From: Gorillibacterium timonense
GTDB taxonomy: Bacteria > Bacillota > Bacilli > Paenibacillales > NBRC-103111
Assembly: GCF_001457415.1 (NCBI RefSeq)
Contig: NZ_LN881723.1
Location: 467,246 to 531,245 of the forward strand
Reading direction: 5' to 3'
Length of the DNA stretch: 64,000 nt
In this document: positions 8,019 through 17,004 of the stretch, in pieces
How the letters are laid out: the number at the start of each line of letters is the position of its first letter
Numbering within the stretch: the stretch's first letter is position 1
Made by a program: the position numbers and the translations under genes
The notes under the pieces: model-generated
What the model saw: only the letters and a program-made list of their open reading frames with translations
Database searches by the model: none
Told to the model about the DNA's origin: nothing

Positions 8019-10266
8019 ACCGATCCAGTTCTCCTTTCATGCGCAGCAAGTGATAGAGCGATTCCGATCCGTCGCCGAATAACGCGGCTGTCCAATCGAT
8101 CAAGTTGGTGAGCAACGCATCAATTCGCTCATCCCCGCGAATCTTGGGCAGCACTTTCTCGGCAATCACGCGATCGACCGCTTCCTTCTTCTCCATGCGA
8201 ATATCCGAATCTAGTTCCGCATTGGCGTACAGCTTGCGGAGCATCTCATTCATCGTGCGGTAGCCGAAATGAAGCTCATACCGGCTAAGCTTTACATGAA
8301 GTGCCTGAAGCATTTTCCATTCTTCCTGCAAGGCGACCTTATACTTAGACTCCGCCGCGTTCCAGAACTGCTCCAGATCGACATCAGACAACGTCATCAC
8401 GAAGGCTCTGTCCAATACCTTATCCGAGATGCTGTACGTCGTCTCGTCGACGTTGATCGTGCCAATCACATAGAGATTATGAGGGATTTGCAGTTCTTGC
8501 GGTACATCCGTAATATGGCTCTCCGTATGTAGACGTATTGGCTGCCTCGATTCGATCGCGCTTAAATAGTCGCTTAAGTAATATTCGACACGTGCCAGGT
8601 TCATTTCATCGAGCACGATGAACATCGGCTTTCCTTCCTGGATCGCTTGCAGCACGGCGTTCAGGAATGGTGTCCGCACATACCTTTTCTCCAGAGCGCT
8701 GTAATAACCGAACAGGGAGGTCGAATCCGTCCAATCCGGTCGAACTGGAATTACTCTCAAATACGGATTGAGCGCATCATGCGCTTTGCCATATACGGCA
8801 TTGGCATAGAGCAAACATAGACGCGTCTTGCCTGTTCCGGAAATGCCGTTCAGGATGACAAAATGCTTGTCTTCCAGGCTCGTCAAGTTCAAATGGAAAT
8901 CTCGCATGACTGCATCTGGGTATGTGAATGGACTCTCGCGTACATTGGACAAGATGGCGGCCAAGTTAAAATCATGTTGGAATATATCCTCAATTTCAGT
9001 TTCTTCCCCACCAATGCCATCATGATCTGGAAGCAACAACTGATCTGGATGTTCTTTCGGAAGAGTGATCATTCCAGTACAATCTGCGAAAATTGCCGCA
9101 GCCATGATCAAACGGCTTTTTACTTTTGCGATCGGCTCAATAAACTGCAGTTTTTCATTATCCCAAGTACCTACAATAAATGAAGTCCCATCAAATTGAA
9201 TACCATGGTTCAATAATTCTTCAAGCGATTTAGATTGATAGTCTTTGTTCATACTTTTTGATTGATCTTTACCATGAAATTTAAAGCTTTTCGTTATCGT
9301 CCACTGTACAAGACCATTCCCATGCAAATTACGAATATTGTGAAAAATATGCCCGTATCCATTGACATATATGCCGATTACTTCATTCGGTTCCCGTGTA
9401 TAGTTTTCCAGCATTCCGTCCGTTACCAGTTGACCTTTATCATATATACCGTATTTTTGCCTAAACTTGTTGGACTTTATTTGACTTACTGGATCAAACT
9501 TAACGATATATTCTTTGCCGTAGAGTGATATCGCGATATCCTCTTGATGTAAATTGAACTGTTCCAATATTGTTAAGGAGAGTGCATGGCTAGCAGCCTC
9601 ATGACTAATAAATTGGCGAATTGGTTCAAGCTGATTCCAAGTATCCCATATCACATCAATTAGCTCATTGGTTTGTGGAATCTCATCAAAATCGATTAAT
9701 GTCCCAAAATATATCCAAGGTCTTCGCTTTTCATTTGAGCATTGTTGAATATATGGAATTAAGTCCGCTTTGTTAATCAGCACTTCTTCTTTATCGCTAG
9801 CATAAATGCACACATGATCGGAAAGTGAATCAAGGATCTTCCTAAATTCGTCTACATTACGCTGTGTTCGTACTGCCTCCCAGAAAGGATAAAAATTGCT
9901 GGATAGAATAATTTTCAACTTTCGATCCGACCCATTTAAAGAGAGCATTAAAGCAGAGTACTCAGATTGAAAGTGGCTTTTATCCATTAATTCTACAAAG
10001 GCTTTTTTACCAATATCTGAATTCTGTTTGCTTTCTGCATACTTAGGATTCCGAGCATCATGCATCGTCGTCCGAAGTGTAACTTCATAGGTATGGACAT
10101 GGTAATCGAGCAGTTCCATGGCGACACTAGCATATTTGTTTTTAAATTCGTCCATGAGTTGACGAAGTACCGGCTGAACTTCATCAAGTACGCGTTGGCA
10201 TCTCAGTGATGTTTCAGGAATCGATAAGGCTTCTTCAATTTGGGTAATGTTCATGTTAGCCTCCAT
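7993..10266 (-). CDS. McrB-like AAA+ motor protein of a type IV restriction system
   Basis: A 757-residue protein. The C-terminal 300 residues form an McrB-type AAA+ domain: Walker A GISGTGKTRL near residue 460, Walker B FIVLDEMNLARVEYYLSDYL near residue 540, and the McrB-family loop GTINVDETTYSISDKVLDRA near residue 590, the equivalent of the GTPase NxxD signature. The N-terminal 430 residues are a target-recognition region that I cannot assign to a known reader domain, so the DNA modification it senses is unknown. It starts 7 nt after the 176-residue gene and overlaps the McrC-like gene. It presumably forms a hexameric ring that drives the McrC-like nuclease. Confidence 0.85.
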   Translation of the reverse strand: MEANMNITQIEEALSIPETSLRCQRVLDEVQPVLRQLMDEFKNKYASVAMELLDYHVHTYEVTLRTTMHDARNPKYAESKQNSDIGKKAFVELMDKSHFQSEYSALMLSLNGSDRKLKIILSSNFYPFWEAVRTQRNVDEFRKILDSLSDHVCIYASDKEEVLINKADLIPYIQQCSNEKRRPWIYFGTLIDFDEIPQTNELIDVIWDTWNQLEPIRQFISHEAASHALSLTILEQFNLHQEDIAISLYGKEYIVKFDPVSQIKSNKFRQKYGIYDKGQLVTDGMLENYTREPNEVIGIYVNGYGHIFHNIRNLHGNGLVQWTITKSFKFHGKDQSKSMNKDYQSKSLEELLNHGIQFDGTSFIVGTWDNEKLQFIEPIAKVKSRLIMAAAIFADCTGMITLPKEHPDQLLLPDHDGIGGEETEIEDIFQHDFNLAAILSNVRESPFTYPDAVMRDFHLNLTSLEDKHFVILNGISGTGKTRLCLLYANAVYGKAHDALNPYLRVIPVRPDWTDSTSLFGYYSALEKRYVRTPFLNAVLQAIQEGKPMFIVLDEMNLARVEYYLSDYLSAIESRQPIRLHTESHITDVPQELQIPHNLYVIGTINVDETTYSISDKVLDRAFVMTLSDVDLEQFWNAAESKYKVALQEEWKMLQALHVKLSRYELHFGYRTMNEMLRKLYANAELDSDIRMEKKEAVDRVIAEKVLPKIRGDERIDALLTNLIDWTAALFGDGSESLYHLLRMKGELDRYGATQFWR

Positions 10267-10273
10267 AAATAAA

Positions 10274-10804
10274 TCATTCGTAGGGATTCGGTCTAAGTGT
10301 CATTCCTGGATTGACTAGAGAAAGCATATATTGATGTTCTTCAAAAGTTTCATTCAACTTGGATAGCAATGTGGCATCCAATTCAATAGGAATGACCTGC
10401 CCATCTTCAAATACACAAGCAGGAACGGCTCCTTCTAATATCGGGATTGCAGATTCCATTCGAATATATCCTTTATGTTGCCACATTTTCTCAACAATCG
10501 GGTCAACGTCTCTACCAACAACCTCTTGATAGAAAGGGGTTACAATTAACGAAAAACCATCCACAAATCGATTATTATCACCTAAAAGCTTTTTCTGGCA
10601 AATCCAAAGATAGAATGGCCCTTTCAATAATCTTTTGGATTTCTGCTTAGAAAGCACTTGAATGGCTGACAAATACACACTTCGAATGTGCTCATTAATT
10701 GAATCATCTGTTTGATTAAGTAAAACAGACAGGTCAAACTGGTATGCCCAACCCTTAGATTTTAATACTTCCTCAGCCAATTCAACAGTTCTCAATGAAC
10801 TCAT
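10274..10804 (-). CDS. Hypothetical protein, first gene of the McrBC-type operon
   Basis: A 176-residue soluble protein with no membrane segment or familiar catalytic motif. Residues 1-60 are helical and could form a winged-helix-like fold; the remainder alternates short strands (KGPFYLWIC, FSLIVTPFY). It is transcribed from shared promoter 2 and lies 7 nt upstream of the McrB-like gene, so it is almost certainly part of this system, either as a third subunit, a specificity factor or a control protein. McrBC operons are usually two genes, which makes this extra conserved-looking gene worth attention. I do not recognise the family. Confidence 0.7.
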   Translation of the reverse strand: MSSLRTVELAEEVLKSKGWAYQFDLSVLLNQTDDSINEHIRSVYLSAIQVLSKQKSKRLLKGPFYLWICQKKLLGDNNRFVDGFSLIVTPFYQEVVGRDVDPIVEKMWQHKGYIRMESAIPILEGAVPACVFEDGQVIPIELDATLLSKLNETFEEHQYMLSLVNPGMTLRPNPYE

Positions 10805-10829
10805 CCCCTCTCATGTGTTACTCTCAAAT

Positions 10830-10876
10830 AGTATAAATCAATCGTTGGACACATCTATGTCACGAAACATATGTTC
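10830..10876 (-). promoter_or_regulatory. Composite defence-regulon promoter 2 (McrBC-type operon)
   Basis: On the minus strand GAACATATGTTTCGTGACA (10876-10858), then exactly 22 nt, then -10 TATACT (10835-10830), 25 nt before the ATG at 10804. Box length and spacing match the other five copies although the right half-site has slipped bases (GTTTCGTGACA instead of ATTCGCTGACA). The AT-rich stretch 10880-11010 shows nothing else. Confidence 0.75.
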
Positions 10877-11011
10877 TTGTTGAGTTTTATTTATCAATTA
10901 CTTTTCTTGGATACTTGCAATTTTATTATTTCTAAATACAGCTTTCGAAATAGTTCTCACTTCCTATGTCTTCGTCAATATCCAACAAAGTCCTGCTAAT
11001 TGACTATCAAT

Positions 11012-11035
11012 AAAAAAAGTTCCCCAACATGGGAA
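11012..11035 (-). terminator. Rho-independent terminator of the BREX operon
   Basis: On the minus strand TTCCC-atgttg-GGGAA is followed by C and seven T. It lies about 100 nt after the stop of the last BREX gene at 11138. Confidence 0.65.
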
Positions 11036-11137
11036 ATGTCAGGAAACGAAAAGTAGGGTTTTATTCTTTTGTACGATTCATTAGGTTTTATGTACTTCAA
11101 TCAATAACCGTCAATAAGTGCTGCGGTACACAAAGCC

Positions 11138-14100
11138 TTACATTTGAATAAACTTCGGTAAATCTGTTAGTTTTCTCTCTTCTTTCACAGTACCGTCTTT
11201 CACAACATAAATATAAGTCCGATCTTCTATCTCTTTCAAATCTTCGGAATATTCTTCGGATGGCCAATACATTTCGTCATCGGAAATGATGATAAACCGT
11301 GGCTCCCCGTTAAATCTTTCACTATAAAAGTCAACCAGCGAACATGGATTAAATGTCTTTATATTTGCCCGCCCATTTTGACGTTCGTAATCCTGGATAA
11401 GATCCTTATAATCTACGGAAATGAGTCTTTGGGATTTCCCTCTTGGTATAACTTCCAGTTGGGCAATTCGTTTTGGAGGCTTCATTCCAATATTTTTTTG
11501 TCTTTGAACTAAAGCTAATCTCCGCTCCTTACGCATTTCCACGTCAATTAGATTAGCATCCACTTGATTAATTAAAGCACCATTACGATTTTCCTCATTT
11601 TCCTGTTCATACTTGCCACGGCGCTCTAATAAATCATCAATTTGTTTTTTAAACGTTTTGTCCAAATAGCTTGATACTCGTTCTAGCTGCTCTTCGCGTT
11701 TTTGTCGAACCTGATCCCGTAAATCCATTGCTGCCTTCACCGCGGCGGAACGAAATGAACTATCTAACGACTCACTTAAAGTGGTAAGTTCACCGACAAA
11801 CTCCTGCTGAAACAACCAATAAGGATCTAATCGAATTAATGAATCATCCTGTCGTTTGCCTAGAAGGATAAGTTCATTAGCTAATTCATTCCCTGTGCCA
11901 TCGGTAACACTATTAAGATAAACCTCAATTGACAAAGGTTCACTTACCGGACAATACACCATATAGCGATCTATTGCTAATTTCTCATTTTCTTTACGTG
12001 TAAGAATCATTCCTAATTTAAATAAAGGATGATCCTCAGAAATGATATCGATTCCTTCCTTTACATAACCCCTAAATGAAGTGAAACGAATTGCGTCTTC
12101 CAGTTGATACAGTGGAAGCCGATTTGTTTTTGATATATCTCGAATGTATTTGGGCAATCGTTCAATTCGTTTTATCTTCTCATTTTGGGTTTGGTGTATC
12201 CTCACATTACATTTATTGAGGATATGTTCTGTAAATAACCCGAAATTTCGTTCGGGGTGTTTTCTTATCACCAGATCATGCTGTTCCTTTCGCATCTTGG
12301 GCAAATCAAAAATATCTTCGGAGAGCCTCTCCCGCTCCACTTCTTCAAGCAGTTTTTTATGCTCTTCTGAGAGTTTCCGCTCCATAGTTGCAATAATATC
12401 GTCTAGCTTCTCACGGTGAATGACGGCAGCTTGCATTAAAGATGCCAAATCATTGAAATCTCCATCAACGATGTCACCGATAAAATCGTATACAAGGTCG
12501 GCACCTAAGTCTTCCCTCATACGTTCCATTTTCTCAAGCAGACGAATCATTACGTCGCCTTCTCGTGTGTTAGATGCAACAAGATTAAAGATAGCCACTT
12601 CATTCTTCTGACCAATTCGATGAATACGCCCCATACGTTGTTCTAGCTTATTGGGGTTCCACGGAATGTCGTAGTTTATCATCTGATTACAAAACTGTAG
12701 GTTGATCGACTCTCCACCGGCATCTGTAGCAAGCATGATCTGGCACTCATTACGGAACAATTCAACTTGTCTTCTACGTTCATCCATAGAAAAACGCCCA
12801 ACAATCTTCGCGATCTGAGGAACACGCGTTAATAAGCGTTTCTCTAAAAAATCAAGTGTGTCCGCCGATTCCGTGAAAATAAGAATCTTTTCCCCTTGAT
12901 TCAATAAACCATTCCAACCAAATAAGGTTTGCTCTAATTCATCATATTTTCGCTCTACAGCTGTTTCTTTCAGATGAGACGTTTTCCTTATTAGTCTTTC
13001 TAATTCATTAATTTCGATCCTTAGCTCCTCCGGATCGAGGTTATCCGTTGAACTTTCAAGTTCATCTTCTAATAGCTCTTGAGTTTCCAACGATTCGTCT
13101 TCATACTCGTCCCAATCAAATTCTACTTTATTTTTGCCTTGTTTCTTTTTACTTGCGATCGTTTCTTCTAACAGTTTAATTAACCGGTCTCTTCTACGCT
13201 TAAGCGATAAATCGATGGCATTGACAGATGAGCTTAGTCTTCTTTGGAGCAGCATCATGGCAAAAGCTGTGCTGTTGCTTCCGGCATTCATCGCTCGATT
13301 AAAGTGGAGACGAACATAATCTGTAACCGCTTCGTACAGATCAAGTTCTTCTTCAGATAAAGTATACTGAATCGTTCTAGCTGTCCGTTTAGGAAAAAGC
13401 GGCGTCCCATCAAAATTTTTTAGCGTTTCCTTTAACCTTCGAATAATAAACGGATTTGCCTTTTCGCGTAGAGATTCCGTTACCGATAAGTTAGAAAAAA
13501 TATCATCATCTACTAAACGCATCAGATGCCGAAAATTCTCCATGTCACCTTTATGTGGGGTGGCTGTTAACAGTACGCAGTGCTCTGCTTGTCTAAGTAC
13601 AGTTTCCCCTAGGCGATATAGCTTTGTTTTAGATGTCTTCTTATTTGTAACACCATGAGTGTAGGCCGCCATTTTGTGAGCTTCATCCACAATCACAAGA
13701 TCAAAATTCGCTTCACTTACCAGGCTTTTAACATCATCACGGGCAGCCCAGTAAACGGAAGCAAGACAGCAACCATGTTCTAAGAATGGGTTTTTGGAAC
13801 CGTATTGTTTTGTTACGGAGCGATTTATTATAAAGAAATCTTCGTGGAATTTTTCCTGCAACTCTTCCTGCCATTGTTTCAAAACTAATGGCGGAACAAG
13901 AATTAAGATTCTCTCAACACTTTCACGTGCTTTAAGCTCTTTAATGAGCATACCTGACATAATCGTCTTCCCTGCACCTGGATCATCCGCAAGTAAGAAG
14001 CGTACCTGGGGCATTTGAAGCATACGGCTATAAACCGCTTCGATCTGATGTGGCAATGGAATTAAATTTTTGTTGCCCAATGCCCTTTTCGAAGAGTATT

Positions 14101-14359
14101 TACTATTGACTAACAATGCATGATATCGCAGATAATGCTGAAGATCACTAGCAGCTATCTGCTGGTCCAAACTAATTCGCTCACTTATTCTCTTAAAAGA
14201 TTCAAGCTCGGCTTTATCCAACATTAACTCATAATACCGATTCGAATCCCGTCCTAATGCAGCAATAGAGAAAAAGCCTTCATCGAAGGCTTCAACTTTT
14301 TTAATTTCAACTCTCTCTGGAAACTGAGCTCCTTGTACAATTTCACCGACTTTAATCAT
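11138..14359 (-). CDS. brxHII: BREX type 3 SNF2/DEAD-like helicase BrxHII
   Basis: A 1073-residue superfamily 2 helicase of the SNF2/RapA type. Visible are Walker A DDPGAGKTIMSG near residue 125, motif II LVIVDEAHKM near residue 225, LLTATPHKGD (motif III) near residue 270, and the C-terminal helicase block ATDAGGESINLQFC...YDIPWNPNKLEQRMGRIHRIGQ around residues 550-595. A charged coiled-coil-rich tail follows. SNF2 helicases of this build occur in BREX type 3 and, as DrmD, in DISARM; the BrxF-BrxC-PglX-PglZ neighbours decide for BREX. It lies 12 nt after the BrxA-like gene and is the last gene of the operon, which ends in a terminator. Its role in the BREX exclusion complex is presumably DNA remodelling or translocation. 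Confidence 0.85.
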   Translation of the reverse strand: MIKVGEIVQGAQFPERVEIKKVEAFDEGFFSIAALGRDSNRYYELMLDKAELESFKRISERISLDQQIAASDLQHYLRYHALLVNSKYSSKRALGNKNLIPLPHQIEAVYSRMLQMPQVRFLLADDPGAGKTIMSGMLIKELKARESVERILILVPPLVLKQWQEELQEKFHEDFFIINRSVTKQYGSKNPFLEHGCCLASVYWAARDDVKSLVSEANFDLVIVDEAHKMAAYTHGVTNKKTSKTKLYRLGETVLRQAEHCVLLTATPHKGDMENFRHLMRLVDDDIFSNLSVTESLREKANPFIIRRLKETLKNFDGTPLFPKRTARTIQYTLSEEELDLYEAVTDYVRLHFNRAMNAGSNSTAFAMMLLQRRLSSSVNAIDLSLKRRRDRLIKLLEETIASKKKQGKNKVEFDWDEYEDESLETQELLEDELESSTDNLDPEELRIEINELERLIRKTSHLKETAVERKYDELEQTLFGWNGLLNQGEKILIFTESADTLDFLEKRLLTRVPQIAKIVGRFSMDERRRQVELFRNECQIMLATDAGGESINLQFCNQMINYDIPWNPNKLEQRMGRIHRIGQKNEVAIFNLVASNTREGDVMIRLLEKMERMREDLGADLVYDFIGDIVDGDFNDLASLMQAAVIHREKLDDIIATMERKLSEEHKKLLEEVERERLSEDIFDLPKMRKEQHDLVIRKHPERNFGLFTEHILNKCNVRIHQTQNEKIKRIERLPKYIRDISKTNRLPLYQLEDAIRFTSFRGYVKEGIDIISEDHPLFKLGMILTRKENEKLAIDRYMVYCPVSEPLSIEVYLNSVTDGTGNELANELILLGKRQDDSLIRLDPYWLFQQEFVGELTTLSESLDSSFRSAAVKAAMDLRDQVRQKREEQLERVSSYLDKTFKKQIDDLLERRGKYEQENEENRNGALINQVDANLIDVEMRKERRLALVQRQKNIGMKPPKRIAQLEVIPRGKSQRLISVDYKDLIQDYERQNGRANIKTFNPCSLVDFYSERFNGEPRFIIISDDEMYWPSEEYSEDLKEIEDRTYIYVVKDGTVKEERKLTDLPKFIQM

Positions 14360-14371
14360 TATCCCACCGCC

Positions 14372-15079
14372 TTACCTCAATACTACCATCACCATGTCTA
14401 TCCCCTGCCGTGTTACTTGTAGCCGACTATTTCTCAATTCGCTTTCCGTTATATCTAGATTGAATGGGAACAAACAAGGTTCCGTAGCAATTTGCTTTAA
14501 TTCTATGGCTGATTTCTCGGTGGCTTTCAGCATGACCTCAATAAGCCAAAGTTTAAATTCTAACTGGTGAATGGGTATCTTTTCAGCATTCACATACAGC
14601 TTTTTTTGCTCACTCATTACTTCTAAGTGTTTAAAGGTTCCAAGTACGGCTCCTATCGATACACTGACTCGCCTACGTTCACCATAAAGCGCAAAAATTT
14701 TCCTACTTAACTGCAAACTTGAGAAATCCCCATGAAGCTGAAAGATACGCCCCACTTGATCAGCAACATCCCTGAAGAATGGATATGCAAGAAGCATCAT
14801 TCCCCAGTGCAGGAGTAATCTTTCTTCTCTAGAAGCGTTCGCAAATAATTGTAAGCCACGATCCCGAAGTTCCACATTCTCGTTGTCGACTAACACCCAA
14901 ATTTTAAACAAAATCGTTCTAGCATTCAGTCTTGCCTTCGCACCAGCAATATCTGCCATCAAGTTTTGATCCACGAGGTCATATAGCTGTTGCCGATTTT
15001 CCACTCTTGATAACTCACGTGCGATATGGTCTAACTGATGCAATTGCAGTTTTTGATCAAAGCCAACAGCCTTTTTCAA
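14372..15079 (-). CDS. Putative BrxA-like BREX component
   Basis: A mostly helical protein of 235 residues if started at the TTG at 15079, which follows the pglZ stop by 10 nt and has an AAGGTG site 6 nt upstream. An upstream in-frame ATG at 15154 would overlap pglZ by 65 nt and has no good ribosome binding site, so I prefer TTG. The central part (LLLHWGMMLLAYPFFRDV, then an S/T-rich turn and a basic helix) resembles the pattern of DUF1819/BrxA proteins, small NusB-like DNA-binding factors of BREX loci. Type 3 loci are described as ending in pglZ-brxA, which fits its position. Similarity is by eye and moderate; otherwise it is an unassigned BREX-operon protein. Confidence 0.6.
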   Translation of the reverse strand: MKKAVGFDQKLQLHQLDHIARELSRVENRQQLYDLVDQNLMADIAGAKARLNARTILFKIWVLVDNENVELRDRGLQLFANASREERLLLHWGMMLLAYPFFRDVADQVGRIFQLHGDFSSLQLSRKIFALYGERRRVSVSIGAVLGTFKHLEVMSEQKKLYVNAEKIPIHQLEFKLWLIEVMLKATEKSAIELKQIATEPCLFPFNLDITESELRNSRLQVTRQGIDMVMVVLR

Positions 15080-15089
15080 TCTGACACCT

Positions 15090-16985
15090 TCATTCTCTTC
15101 TTTTCTTAACTCGCACGAAAGGAACGATAACCTCTTCAATGCTGGTTCCGCCATGGCTCACTACAACTTCGCCTTCTTTAACAAAAGCCTCGCCACTTTT
15201 AGCTGCCAATACGAAGAATTCATCCGGGAGACCGATTGATTCCCATTTTTGCGACGAGTATTTCTGTGCAGCCCGATCCCGCAACTCCTCTGAATTATAA
15301 ATTCTAACTCGCTCCCCGCGGGTATCCGCTAATACGCCTTCGCGAATGGCTCCGATACCTACGCTTTCTTTGTTGCCATGATCAGAGGTAATATATACAT
15401 CAAATCCAGCTTCCAATAAGTCGTGAAGTAAGGATTGCAAGTAACCGGTTTTTAACCAAATAGATATTTGCCCATGCATTCCCCTATGACCTTGAATCGT
15501 GTTATGTGTCAACTTATCAATAATGTCGACTACAAGTCCCGCAACTTTAACGCTCGATTTAGATAACGCCTTAATTTCCGATTTATTATATTCCCCTTGG
15601 CCTAATGATTTCTCATACGTGACATAGATTGGCGCAATACCATATTTAGCCCAACATGCTCTCCATTCTTTTTCCTCATTAGCTGTTGTATGAATGGTTG
15701 AGTAGTAAGTTTTTGGTATTTCCCCCGAGAAAATGGCTTGTCTAGATACAGAGGTTAAAGTAGGGATCCAAGCAAATGTACCGTTTTCTATAAAGTCAAA
15801 AGACTGTAACTCTGAACGAACTTGACTCCACTGTACAAAACTTAATCCGTCCATTACAATTATAGCCTTTTTAGGACTTCCTTGCAGGTGCATATGCTCA
15901 GCCACTTTATGGAGCATTACCGGTGTATGCTGATCTGATAACGAAGCCAAAGCCCCAAAATGATTATTTAGCCAGAGAGCAAATCGCTCTTCTATGAGCT
16001 GCTCAATGGACTTTATTTTTTTACTAATTTCTGATGAAAAATCTAGCGTAAACATGATTGATTTCGCAGTACTGAATAAACCAATAAGGTTGACCCAGTC
16101 GCGACGGTCAATGTCAAGTTCTAACATTTTTTCAATCTGACTGATATGTTCGCTTATTAACACGATTTGAGACTGTTCTGAATTCAGTTGTTTTACTCCA
16201 AATAATAATGAATCAGGCAATGAATCTTTATTAAACGGAATAGGTTTTAATTTCCCCATACGAAATAAACCAGCAAGTGTATCTTGTAATTTCGTATCCC
16301 AATGTGGATGATCCTTAGGAGTACCACTTTCCAAGAAATCACACCATTCTTGCTGTAAGAAGGAATACAAAGCATCTGAAGATTGAATTAATTCAGATAT
16401 AACTAATTGTGAATTGCTGTTTTTATGATTTAATGCATCTATCAGATATTTTTCTATCGTTCCAGGCATTGTAAAAGGAAGTTGATGTCGGCTTATACAA
16501 AGTAGAATATATTCAGCCGCGGTATCAATAGTGTCGTATGGTAATTTGTAAATTCGCTTCAATAAGAAGTTGATGGTATCATTATCTGATCTCTTGACTG
16601 GTATGTCATCCATCAATGACAAAGCATCTAGTGTTCTAAAATCGAGTTCCTGCACTATAGGTGCAGATAACATTGGGAACAATTCACTCTTACAAATTGA
16701 AATATGTTTGCCCTGAGCCCATATATCGTAGGGGATATCACTGATATCATTTGACTTCGGATGTATTAGTAAATAACTATTAAATGGATTCGGTCTATAC
16801 TGGCTTTCATACCAATACCTGAATACGGCCCGATCTTGAAATTCTACAACGTCTATCCCTAATTTTTGCAACTGGCTGATAATGGCCTCATCTTGCAATA
16901 AGGAATCTGGGTCTGTCACTAACGTAATATGGTAGAAAGGTGCTTGAAAATGTTCAAGCACCTTTTGACGCCAATTTTTATTCAA
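15090..16985 (-). CDS. pglZ: BREX type 3 alkaline-phosphatase-superfamily protein PglZ
   Basis: A 631-residue protein. The C-terminal half is a PglZ/alkaline phosphatase-like domain: AIIVMDGLSFVQW near residue 375 supplies the metal-binding Asp, DVYITSDHGNKES near residue 535 carries the D-H pair, and SHGGTSIEEVIVPF near the end is the conserved C-terminal His block. The N-terminal 350 residues are helical. PglZ is a core, universal BREX protein needed for both methylation and exclusion; its enzymatic substrate remains uncertain. It lies 19 nt after pglX and directly before the BrxA-like gene. Family call is firm. Confidence 0.9.
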   Translation of the reverse strand: MNKNWRQKVLEHFQAPFYHITLVTDPDSLLQDEAIISQLQKLGIDVVEFQDRAVFRYWYESQYRPNPFNSYLLIHPKSNDISDIPYDIWAQGKHISICKSELFPMLSAPIVQELDFRTLDALSLMDDIPVKRSDNDTINFLLKRIYKLPYDTIDTAAEYILLCISRHQLPFTMPGTIEKYLIDALNHKNSNSQLVISELIQSSDALYSFLQQEWCDFLESGTPKDHPHWDTKLQDTLAGLFRMGKLKPIPFNKDSLPDSLLFGVKQLNSEQSQIVLISEHISQIEKMLELDIDRRDWVNLIGLFSTAKSIMFTLDFSSEISKKIKSIEQLIEERFALWLNNHFGALASLSDQHTPVMLHKVAEHMHLQGSPKKAIIVMDGLSFVQWSQVRSELQSFDFIENGTFAWIPTLTSVSRQAIFSGEIPKTYYSTIHTTANEEKEWRACWAKYGIAPIYVTYEKSLGQGEYNKSEIKALSKSSVKVAGLVVDIIDKLTHNTIQGHRGMHGQISIWLKTGYLQSLLHDLLEAGFDVYITSDHGNKESVGIGAIREGVLADTRGERVRIYNSEELRDRAAQKYSSQKWESIGLPDEFFVLAAKSGEAFVKEGEVVVSHGGTSIEEVIVPFVRVKKRRE

Positions 16986-17004
16986 ATCGTCTACACTTCC
17001 TTAA

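Noticed and set aside
11138-14359. DISARM drmD instead of brxHII
   Set aside because: None of the DISARM-specific genes (drmA, drmB, drmC) is present, while brxF, brxC, pglX and pglZ are in the same operon.
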